This document shows positions 13,430 to 18,681 of a stretch of 18,681 bases of DNA, one piece after another. Each line of letters begins with the position of its first letter. Position 1 is the first letter of the stretch. This stretch comes from SHYQ01 sp041674525 (lineage in GTDB: Bacteria > Chloroflexota > Dehalococcoidia > UBA2979). Made by a program: the position numbers and the translations under genes. Where the stretch lies: NCBI GenBank assembly GCA_041674525.1, contig JBAYVN010000048.1, positions 1 through 18,681 on the forward strand, in the 5' to 3' direction. The notes below the pieces were generated by a model, which saw only the letters and a list, made by a program, of their open reading frames with translations, searched no databases and was not told the DNA's origin.

Positions 13430-14958
13430 CCGGCCGTCCTTCCCTCGACGCGGAGACCGCGCCGTGCCAGTCCCCGTGAGCTCTGCATCCAGCGGGTCAT
13501 GCCATCGCCGTCGGGCATGCCGTCCTTCGCGTCCCCGCTGATGATGCGCGCCGCCAGCGCGCCCGCGATCAGCGCCGTCTCCAGGCGCGGGTCCTCCTCG
13601 GCGGCGGGGGGCATGACGAAGGTCGACTCCAGCCAGCCGGTGGAGACGTCGCCGCTCAGGAAGTCCGGGTGGTCGAGGAGCGCGAGGTGGAACGGCACGT
13701 TCGTCTGCACGCCCGAGATCACGAGATCGCGGAGCGCCCGGCGCATCCGCCGGATCGCCCGGTCGCGGGTTTCCGCCCACACGATGAGCTTGCCCAGCAG
13801 GGAGTCGTAGAACACCGGCACGTCGAGCCCGCTGTACAGCATCGTGTCGAAGCGCACGCCGGGGCCGGCCGGGACGTCCACGAAGTCGATCAGCCCGATC
13901 GAGGGCGCGAAGTTCGCGTAGGGGTCCTCGCCGTTGATGCGGCACTCGATCGCCCAGCCGGTGGGGCGCACGGGGGCGTCGGGGTCGGGCAGGGGCTCGC
14001 CGTTCGCGACGGCGATCTGCAGGGCGACGAGGTCGATCCCCCCCCACACCAGCTCGGTCACCGGGTGCTCCACCTGCAGGCGGGCGTTCACCTCCAGGAA
14101 GTAGAAGCGCCCCTCCTGGTCCAGCAGGAATTCCACCGTGCCCGCGTTGCGGTAGCCACAGGACTTCGCCGCGGCGACTGCCGCGTCGCACAGGGCCGCG
14201 CGGATCTCCGGCGTGACCGCCACCGAGGGCGCCTCCTCCACCAGCTTCTGGTTGCGGCGCTGGATGGAGCACTCGCGCTCCCCGAATGCCCGCGCGTTGC
14301 CGTGGGCGTCCGCGACGATCTGCACCTCGATGTGGCGCGCGGGGGAGATGTACTTCTCCAGGAAGATCGTGGCATCGCCGAACGAGGACGCCGCCTCGTT
14401 CCCGGAGGCCCGCATCGCGGAGGCGAGGTCCTCGGGGCGCTCGACGAGCCGGATCCCGCGTCCGCCGCCGCCGGCCGACGCCTTGACCAGCAGCGGGAAG
14501 CCGACGCGTGCCGCCTCGCGCTCCGCGGTGGCGAAATCGTCCGCATCGATGTCGTTCGCGCCGGGGACGATAGGGACGCCGGCCGCCTCCATCAGGCGCC
14601 GCGCCGACACCTTGCCGCCGAGTGCGCGCATGGCGTCTGCGGACGGGCCGATGAAGGTGATCCCGGCGGCCTCGCACGCGTCGACGAAGCGCGCGTTCTC
14701 CGAGAGGAAGCCGTACCCGGGGTGGATGGCGTCGGCTCCCGACTGGCGCGCCGCCTCGATGATGCGGTCGATGACGAGGTAGGACTCCAGCGCGGGGCCG
14801 GGGCCGATGCGTATGGCGTGGTCCGCACTGCGCACATGGAGGGCGTTGCGGTCCGGATCGGAGTAGACCGCGACGGTCTCGATGCCGAGCTCGCGGCAGG
14901 TCCGCTGGATGCGCAGCGCGATCTCACCTCGATTGGCGATCAGCACCCGCTTGATCAT
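13402..14958 (-). CDS. accC: Biotin carboxylase (acetyl/propionyl-CoA carboxylase type)
   Basis: A 518-residue biotin carboxylase that uses ATP and bicarbonate to carboxylate biotin on its carrier. The N-terminal domain MIKRVLIANRGEIALRIQRTCRELGI, the ATP-grasp core with KASAGGGGRGIRLV, EKYISPARHIEVQ, and the catalytic region EVNARLQVEHPVTE, and the C-terminal domain with ECRINGEDPYANF are all present. Standard AccC is about 450 residues; the extra 65 (from about FVMPPAAEEDP onward) resemble the linker seen before the carrier domain in fused acyl-CoA carboxylase alpha chains. ATG at 14958 has CAGGGAG upstream. An in-frame extension to 15051 lacks family sequence. It is divergent from the lipoprotein gene (110-nt gap) and overlaps the carrier gene. 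Confidence 0.93.
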   Translation of the reverse strand: MIKRVLIANRGEIALRIQRTCRELGIETVAVYSDPDRNALHVRSADHAIRIGPGPALESYLVIDRIIEAARQSGADAIHPGYGFLSENARFVDACEAAGITFIGPSADAMRALGGKVSARRLMEAAGVPIVPGANDIDADDFATAEREAARVGFPLLVKASAGGGGRGIRLVERPEDLASAMRASGNEAASSFGDATIFLEKYISPARHIEVQIVADAHGNARAFGERECSIQRRNQKLVEEAPSVAVTPEIRAALCDAAVAAAKSCGYRNAGTVEFLLDQEGRFYFLEVNARLQVEHPVTELVWGGIDLVALQIAVANGEPLPDPDAPVRPTGWAIECRINGEDPYANFAPSIGLIDFVDVPAGPGVRFDTMLYSGLDVPVFYDSLLGKLIVWAETRDRAIRRMRRALRDLVISGVQTNVPFHLALLDHPDFLSGDVSTGWLESTFVMPPAAEEDPRLETALIAGALAARIISGDAKDGMPDGDGMTRWMQSSRGLARRGLRVEGRTAGWRRGTASR

Positions 14959-15068
14959 CTTGCTCCCTGACGAGTGCGCCGGTTCGGAGCGCGGAACCGC
15001 CCGCCGCCGGTGAGCGTCAGAGTGACATGCAGCCGCCGCCGCGGCAACCACCGGCGGGGGAGGATCGC

Positions 15069-15716
15069 ATGACCGAGCGCAGGACCGAGCGCTGGAAGCA
15101 CATGGTCCCGCGCGCCAGCCGTCACGCCGTCGGGTTCATCGCCGTCGGGATGATGATCTGCGCCGCGTGCGGGCCCGGCGGCGCGCCCGCGCCTGAGCCC
15201 TCGCGGACCCCGGCAGGCGCGGCGAGCGCGACGGCGAGCCCCACGCCTTCGCCCGCGCCCTCACCCGCGCCGTCGAGGGCCCCCGGTTCAGAGCCAACCC
15301 CGTCAGGCCCGGTCAGTAGCGCCACGCCGCCTGCGGGGTACGCACAGTCGTGCGCGCGGGACGTGCCGTGGGGGCGGCAGGTCACGCAGCCGTTCCTCTG
15401 CCTCGACGGCCCTCCGCCCGGAACGCACGTAGCGCGAGGCGGACGGGTGGACGTGCGCGGCGTTGCCGGCGGCTCCTTCGAGAACAATGTCGTGGTCGAG
15501 TTGCGTGCCCTGGACGACCGCACTCCGACGGTGCGCGTCGCCCTGGTTGCGCTGACGTATTCCGCGCCTGATGCGGGCATGCCCGGCATGTGGCAGACCA
15601 CGCTCACCGTGCCGTCCAGCGCCGCTGCGGGCCCGGTGCGAGTGATCGCGCACTTCAACAGCCCCCGCGACGGGAGCATCGTCGCGGAGGCGTCGGTCGA
15701 CATCGTCGTCGACTAG
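15069..15716 (+). CDS. Secreted lipoprotein with Gmad2-like Ig domain
   Basis: A 215-residue exported protein. Residues about 17-30 are hydrophobic (VGFIAVGMMI) and are followed by CAAC, with C34 the likely lipid-modified Cys; the -3 position is Cys rather than Leu, so the lipobox is imperfect. Residues 35-85 are a low-complexity Pro/Ala/Ser linker of the surface-stalk type. The C-terminal 100 residues (GTHVARGGRVDVRGVAGGSFENNVVVELRALDD … GPVRVIAHFNSPRDGSIVAEASVDIVV) match the pattern of the Gmad2 immunoglobulin-like domain found in spore germination and cell-surface proteins. Start ATG at 15069 has GGGGGAGGA five bases upstream. Divergent from accC. No enzymatic motif is seen; a cell-surface binding role is inference. 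Confidence 0.75.
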   Translation: MTERRTERWKHMVPRASRHAVGFIAVGMMICAACGPGGAPAPEPSRTPAGAASATASPTPSPAPSPAPSRAPGSEPTPSGPVSSATPPAGYAQSCARDVPWGRQVTQPFLCLDGPPPGTHVARGGRVDVRGVAGGSFENNVVVELRALDDRTPTVRVALVALTYSAPDAGMPGMWQTTLTVPSSAAAGPVRVIAHFNSPRDGSIVAEASVDIVVD

Positions 15717-15765
15717 AGACTGCCGCTTCCGGCAGCGCCTCCGACATCGTCGTCGACTAAAGACT
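15699..15765. repeat. Duplicated 3' end of the lipoprotein gene (23-bp direct repeat)
   Basis: GACATCGTCGTCGACTAGAG(ACT) at 15699-15721, including the gene's stop codon, is repeated at 15743-15765 with one change (TAGAG to TAAAG). The two copies flank a 16-nt hairpin. It suggests a local tandem duplication across the stop codon. Confidence 0.8.
15720..15735 (+). terminator. Hairpin after the lipoprotein gene
   Basis: CTGCCG-CTTC-CGGCAG, a perfect 6-bp stem with a 4-nt loop, starts 4 nt after the stop codon. It lies between the convergent lipoprotein and thrS genes. No U-run, so a weak terminator call. Confidence 0.5.
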
Positions 15766-15798
15766 CGCGTCCACCATGTCGTCGACGGCGCGGGTCGG

Positions 15799-17568
15799 CT
15801 ACGCCCCCGCGGGCGGCCCCGCGTAGATCGCGCGGCTGTCTCGCTCGTCCACCAGGCGGTCGATGATCTGGAAGACGGGCATCGCACCCAGGTCCGCGCC
15901 CGTGCCGTCGCGCACCGCGGCCGCCTCGGCTTCCTGCTCCCGGTTGCCGACAACGAGCATGTACGGCACGCGTTGCAGTTGCGCGCGGCGGATCTTGTTG
16001 TTCATCCGCTCGTTCGTCTCGTCCACCTCGACTCGCAGCCCGCGCTCCCGCAGGAGCGAGCGGACGCGGTGGGCGTACGCCACATGCCGGTCCGCGATGG
16101 GGATCACGACCGCCTGCACCGGGGCGAGCCACAGCGGGAAGTGCCCCGCGGTGTGCTCCGTGTACACGCCGATGAACCGCTCGAGCGACCCGAGGATCGC
16201 GCGATGGAGCATCATCGGCGTGTGGTCCTCGCCGTCGGCGCCGGTGTACTGGAGCCCGAAGCGCCCCGGCATCGCCTGGTCGATCTGGATCGTCGAAAGC
16301 TGCCACGAGCGGCCGATGGCGTCGCGGACGTGGAACTCCACCTTCGGCCCGTAGAAGGCGCCCTCGCCCGGGGCGAGCACGTACTGGTAGCCGGCGCTCA
16401 GGATGGCCTCGGCGAGCAGCTTCTCGGAGGCCTCCCACTGGGGGATCTCGCCGATGAACTTCTCCGGCCGGGTGGCGAGCCGGATCACGGGATCCCCGAG
16501 GCCGAGGTCCGCGTACACGCGGCGGCTCATCTCGAAGAACAGGTGCACCTCGCCCTCGAACTGATCGGGCGTGCAGTAGATGTGGGCGTCGTCCTGCGAG
16601 AAGGAGCGGACGCGCGTCATCCCGTGGAGCACGCCGGAGCGCTCGAAGCGGTGCAGGCGCGTGAACTCCGCCAGCCGCAGCGGCAGGTCGCGGTAGGAGT
16701 AGTGCCCGCTCTTGAAGTACCAGCAGTGGCCGGGACAGTTCATGGGCTTCAGGCCCATCTCCATCTCGTCTGCCTCGAACATGAACATGTCGTCCGAGAA
16801 GTTCTGGTAGTGCCCGGAGACCTTCCAGAGGTCCGCCGAGAAGAGCTGCGGGGTGATCACCTCGTCGTAGCCGTACTCGTGGTACAGGTCGCGCATGTAG
16901 TCGATGAGCGCGTTGTAGAGCACCGCGCCCTTCGGGTGGTAGAACGGCGAGCCTGGCGAGATCGGGTCGAGGTGGAAGAGGTCCAGCTCGCGCCCCAGCC
17001 GGCGGTGGTCGCGCTTCTCCGCCTCCTCGCGCGTCAGCCGGTACGCCTCCAGCTCCTCCGCGGTGGGGAAGAGCAAGCCGTAAACGCGCTGGAGCATGGC
17101 GTTCTTCTCGTCGCCACGCCAGTACGCGCCGGCGACGCGGTCCAGGGCGAACGCGCCGAGCTGGCCGGTGCGCTCCGTGTGCCCGCCGCGGCAGAGGTCT
17201 TGGAACTCACCGTGACGGAAGTAGCCCACGGTGTCGTCCGTGATGCCATCAATCAGCTCGAGCTTGTACGGCTGGTCCTTGAAGATATCGCGGGCCTGGT
17301 CCTTCGAGATCTGCTCGCCGCGGATCGGCAGGTCGCGCTCCACGGAGACGCGCATCCGCGCCTCCAGCGCTCCCAGGTCGTCGGGTGTCAGCGGACGGGG
17401 GAGGTCGAAGTCGTAGTAGAAGCCGTTCTCCACCGGCGGTCCGATGGCGTACTTGGCCTCCGGGAACATCTCCAGCACGGCCTCTGCCAGGACGTGTGCG
17501 GCGGAGTGCCGCATGCGGAACAGGCGCTCCTCGGCGGGCAGTTCGTTGAACGGGGTCTCGTCGCTCAT
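15799..17568 (-). CDS. thrS: Threonine--tRNA ligase without TGS domain
   Basis: A 589-residue threonyl-tRNA synthetase. It starts directly at the editing domain (HSAAH 21-25 and CRGGH 126-130, both halves of the HxxxH/CxxxH site intact), then the class II catalytic core (LKPMNCPGH with zinc ligand C278; RYELSG-type block LAEFTRLHRFERSGVLHGMTRVRSFSQDDAHIYC), motif 3 with GSLERFIGVYTEHTAGHFPLWLAPVQAVV, and the anticodon-binding domain RHVAYAHRVRSLLRERGLRVEVDE … YMLVVGNREQE. The N-terminal TGS (N1) domain of about 60 residues, usual in bacteria, is absent. ATG at 17568 has GGGAGGA upstream, and upstream sequence is the T-box leader, so no domain is missed. Regulated by the T-box. Confidence 0.95.
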   Translation of the reverse strand: MSDETPFNELPAEERLFRMRHSAAHVLAEAVLEMFPEAKYAIGPPVENGFYYDFDLPRPLTPDDLGALEARMRVSVERDLPIRGEQISKDQARDIFKDQPYKLELIDGITDDTVGYFRHGEFQDLCRGGHTERTGQLGAFALDRVAGAYWRGDEKNAMLQRVYGLLFPTAEELEAYRLTREEAEKRDHRRLGRELDLFHLDPISPGSPFYHPKGAVLYNALIDYMRDLYHEYGYDEVITPQLFSADLWKVSGHYQNFSDDMFMFEADEMEMGLKPMNCPGHCWYFKSGHYSYRDLPLRLAEFTRLHRFERSGVLHGMTRVRSFSQDDAHIYCTPDQFEGEVHLFFEMSRRVYADLGLGDPVIRLATRPEKFIGEIPQWEASEKLLAEAILSAGYQYVLAPGEGAFYGPKVEFHVRDAIGRSWQLSTIQIDQAMPGRFGLQYTGADGEDHTPMMLHRAILGSLERFIGVYTEHTAGHFPLWLAPVQAVVIPIADRHVAYAHRVRSLLRERGLRVEVDETNERMNNKIRRAQLQRVPYMLVVGNREQEAEAAAVRDGTGADLGAMPVFQIIDRLVDERDSRAIYAGPPAGA

Positions 17569-17621
17569 CCTCGGATCCTCCCGCGGCCGCGGACTCCGCG
17601 GGGAGTCACCGGGCCGGCTGA

Positions 17622-17680
17622 TGCACAACAAGCGCGCCGTCCGTCGCACGGGGACGAATCCCCGGGACGAGAGGCGCGCT
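17622..17680 (-). terminator. T-box-controlled terminator before thrS
   Basis: Minus strand: GCGCGCCTCTCGTCC … GGACGGCGCGC forms a long stem whose apex is the perfect hairpin GGGGA-TTCG-TCCCC (17663-17650), followed by TTGTTGTGC. The 5' side overlaps the sequence needed for the antiterminator next to the T-box, as expected for a switch. Confidence 0.65.
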
Positions 17681-17930
17681 CCCGTGGTTCCACCCGGCTT
17701 CCCCCGCCGTCGCCCTCATGGGAGCGCCGTCGAGGCTCCAGCGCCCGTAACGTGGGCGTGGTCGCCGCGGGTTCGCCCGCGGGCTCGGGGGTGGTATCGC
17801 CGCGCCGCCGGCCGCGGGGCTCACAGCCTGCCGGTCGCCCGGCGGGCCCCGCTCTCTGGAGCCGGCGCTGCGTGGGACATGTCCCCGTCAGCGCTCGTAT
17901 TCACGTGCCGCAGGGCACGGCCGGTGCATC
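17632..17930 (-). promoter_or_regulatory. T-box leader of thrS (tRNA-Thr sensing)
   Basis: The minus strand carries the landmarks of a T-box riboswitch in order. CCAGAGAGC (AGAGAG at 17857-17852) lies on the 5' arm of stem I. GCTGTGAGCCCC follows in the distal part. The specifier region is GCGATACCACC, with the Thr codon ACC at 17795-17793. The T-box proper is CCGGGTGGAACCACGGG (17697-17681). The TGGA within the T-box would pair with the UCCA end of a tRNA whose discriminator is U, as in Thr T-boxes of B. subtilis. Uncharged tRNA-Thr is expected to stabilise the antiterminator. Downstream is a terminator hairpin (17680-17632). The exact stem I fold was not computed. The leader is about 360 nt from the promoter to the ATG. 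Confidence 0.85.
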
Positions 17931-17936
17931 CATCGG

Positions 17937-17965
17937 AGTGTACGCGAGCCGCCGGGCGAGGTGAA
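17937..17965 (-). promoter_or_regulatory. Promoter of the thrS T-box leader
   Basis: Minus strand -35 TTCACC (17965-17960), 17-nt spacer, -10 TACACT (17942-17937). Start of transcription is expected near 17930, about 360 nt before the thrS ATG. The stretch between here and tRNA-Val (17966-18034) shows nothing else. Confidence 0.6.
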
Positions 17966-18034
17966 ATCGCTCGCCGCGGGGCGGGATCGGGCTGGCGGCG
18001 GATCAGGGCTGGCGGCGCGGGCGGCCGGGTGAAG

Positions 18035-18111
18035 TGGTGGGCGGTACTGGATTCGAACCAGTGACCTCAGCGATGTCAACGCTGCGCTCTAACCAACTGA
18101 GCTAACCGCCC
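18035..18111 (-). tRNA. tRNA-Val (anticodon GAC)
   Basis: 77 nt including an encoded CCA. Acceptor GGGCGGT/ACCGCCC, D-arm TAGCTCAGTTGGTTAGAGC, anticodon stem CAGCG/CGCTG with loop TTGACAT (anticodon GAC, reading GTC/GTT valine codons), T-arm CTGGTTCGAATCCAG. All arms pair perfectly. The minus-strand T-loop appears as TTCGAACC at 18052-18059 region. Confidence 0.96.
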
Positions 18112-18181
18112 GCCGGACGAGGGGGGCGCCACCGCGCGGCACGTGCAACCGGAGCCGCGGGCAACCGGAGCAGTGCAGGGA

Positions 18182-18210
18182 AGGCTATGCCACGCTCGAA
18201 CCACCGTCAA
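18182..18210 (-). promoter_or_regulatory. Promoter of tRNA-Val
   Basis: Minus strand -35 TTGACG (18210-18205), 17-nt spacer, -10 TAGCCT (18187-18182), about 70 nt before the mature tRNA. The leader in between contains an 11-bp direct repeat GCAACCGGAGC (18145-18155 and 18161-18171, plus strand). Confidence 0.6.
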
Positions 18211-18288
18211 AGGGGAGCACGGCGGCGCCCCAGCGGGGAGCCGCCCGGCGGCACGCGGGCGAACGGATCAAGCGCTGTTCGCTTTTCG

Positions 18289-18318
18289 TTGACACGTGAT
18301 CTGGCCAACTGCTACCTT
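18289..18318 (+). promoter_or_regulatory. Promoter of tRNA-Lys (strong)
   Basis: -35 TTGACA (18289-18294), 18-nt spacer, extended -10 TGCTACCTT (TACCTT at 18313-18318). The consensus -35 and the distance of 9 nt to the tRNA make this the clearest promoter in the window. It may also serve tRNA-Leu. Confidence 0.75.
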
Positions 18319-18326
18319 CCAGCCGC

Positions 18327-18401
18327 GGGCCTCTAGCTCAATGGCAGAGCAGCTGACTCTTAATCAGCCGGTTCCCGGTTCGAGTCCGGGGGGGCTCACC
18401 A
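18327..18401 (+). tRNA. tRNA-Lys (anticodon CTT)
   Basis: 75 nt including encoded CCA. Acceptor GGGCCTC/GGGGCTC with two G-U pairs, D-arm TAGCTCAATGGCAGAGCA, anticodon stem GCTGA/TCAGC with loop CTCTTAA (anticodon CTT, reading AAG lysine codons), T-arm CCCGGTTCGAGTCCGGG. Confidence 0.95.
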
Positions 18402-18430
18402 CAATGAACGCGGTCCCGTTTCTGCGGGGG

Positions 18431-18462
18431 GCCTGCGTCACCTCGGGGAAGGTGCCGCAGGC
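18431..18462 (+). other. Hairpin between tRNA-Lys and tRNA-Leu
   Basis: GCCTGCG … CGCAGGC perfect 7-bp stem, with an inner ACCT/AGGT pairing. No U-run follows. It could end the tRNA-Lys transcript or be a processing structure in a joint Lys–Leu precursor. Confidence 0.5.
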
Positions 18463-18474
18463 TGCCACTCCGAT

Positions 18475-18559
18475 GGGGAAGTGTCGGAACTGGCAGACGA
18501 GCGTGACTTAGGATCACGTGCCGCAAGGCGTAGGAGTTCGTGTCTCCTCTTCCCCACCA
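18475..18559 (+). tRNA. tRNA-Leu (anticodon TAG)
   Basis: 85 nt including encoded CCA. Acceptor GGGGAAG/CTTCCCC, anticodon stem CGTGA/TCACG with loop CTTAGGA (anticodon TAG, reading CTA/CTG leucine codons), a long class II variable arm (TGCCGCAAGGCG region), and T-arm GGAGTTCGTGTCTCC. The variable arm length fits tRNA-Leu. Confidence 0.95.
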
Positions 18560-18604
18560 GCTCCCGGTTCGCCGGAGGCAGGTGACGCACCGAGGTTCAG
18601 GGGT

Positions 18605-18620
18605 CGCGTCCGACGACGCG
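18605..18620 (+). other. Hairpin between tRNA-Leu and the ABC transporter gene
   Basis: CGCGTC-CGAC-GACGCG, a perfect 6-bp stem with a 4-nt loop, 10 nt before the ABC gene start and just upstream of its ribosome site. It could be a weak terminator or a leader structure. Confidence 0.4.
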
Positions 18621-18630
18621 AGGGGGATCC

Positions 18631-18681
18631 ATGGCGAAGCTGCTCGAAGTCAAAGACCTCCGCACGTACTTCTTCACGGAC
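18631..18681 (+). CDS. ABC transporter ATP-binding protein, oligopeptide type (5' end only)
   Basis: Only 17 codons are in the window: MAKLLEVKDLRTYFFTD. The pattern LLEVKDLRTYF is typical of the first strand of OppD/DppD-type ATPases of peptide/nickel ABC importers, where a D-G-V-V-KAVDG segment usually follows. The start ATG at 18631 has AGGGGGA a few bases upstream. The P-loop lies beyond the window, so the call rests on the N-terminal pattern alone. Confidence 0.7.
   Translation, partial: MAKLLEVKDLRTYFFTD

Noticed and set aside
15973..17964. 663-codon open frame on the plus strand
   Set aside because: It is antisense to thrS and the T-box leader, with no recognisable motif; thrS is certain.
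17444..18064. 206-codon plus-strand frame across the T-box leader
   Set aside because: It crosses the thrS start, leader and the tRNA-Val edge; no motif.
18327..18559. tRNA genes as an integration site
   Set aside because: No integrase, no duplicated tRNA 3' end and no composition change was seen beside the tRNA genes.

Overview
The window is GC-rich (a sample line inside pheT is 42/60 G+C) and densely coded. Nearly every gene is a bacterial core gene. The combination of a fused shikimate kinase/dehydroquinate synthase, a thrS T-box leader, several genes with a -10 box placed exactly 6 nt before ATG (leaderless style), and an infC–rpmI–rplT operon with an AUC-type start suggests a high-GC, deeply branching Gram-positive-like bacterium. 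Chloroflexota (Dehalococcoidia-like) is my best guess, but this is inference from style and not a database match.

Layout. 1-2523 (+): 3' end of aroC, then aroK-aroB fusion overlapping it by ATGA, then an acylphosphatase. 2520-4494 (-): moeA followed by a divergent MobB-like P-loop protein (molybdenum cofactor). 4571-4768: a hairpin-rich, inverted-repeat-bounded intergenic element (copy A). 4759-5007 (-): stand-alone Lrp/AsnC effector (RAM) domain. 5142-6740 (-): a two-gene accessory cassette, DUF262 (ParB/Srx-fold, DGQQR) followed by a small HEPN protein with an RX4H motif. It is visibly lower in GC (a sample line is 32/60) and sits between the divergent lrp-like gene and pheS. 6797-10727 (+): pheS and pheT, separated by 352 nt that holds a second copy (B) of the intergenic element. 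10770-11300 (+): GNAT acetyltransferase. 11334-11517: 16-bp tandem repeats, a 20-bp direct repeat and a strong terminator. 11544-12787 (-): infC–rpmI–rplT. 12914-14958 (-): biotin carboxylase and an overlapping biotin carrier protein. 15069-15716 (+): lipoprotein with a Gmad2-like domain. 15799-17568 (-): thrS without a TGS domain, preceded by a T-box leader (specifier ACC) with its own promoter. 18035-18559: tRNA-Val(GAC) (-), tRNA-Lys(CTT) (+), tRNA-Leu(TAG) (+). 18631-end: start of an oligopeptide-type ABC transporter ATPase.

How it works together. Most of the window is housekeeping: aromatic amino acid synthesis, molybdenum cofactor, Phe and Thr tRNA charging, ribosome/initiation and acyl-CoA carboxylation. 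The exception is the DUF262–HEPN pair. By its family content it is a candidate anti-phage or toxin-type nuclease system. It is flanked by an 11-bp direct repeat (GGTACGATGCG on the minus strand) that supplies the -10 box both to the cassette and to the lrp-like gene beyond it. This suggests insertion into, and duplication of, the old lrp/pheS divergent promoter. The cassette promoter now overlaps the pheS -10 box on the other strand.
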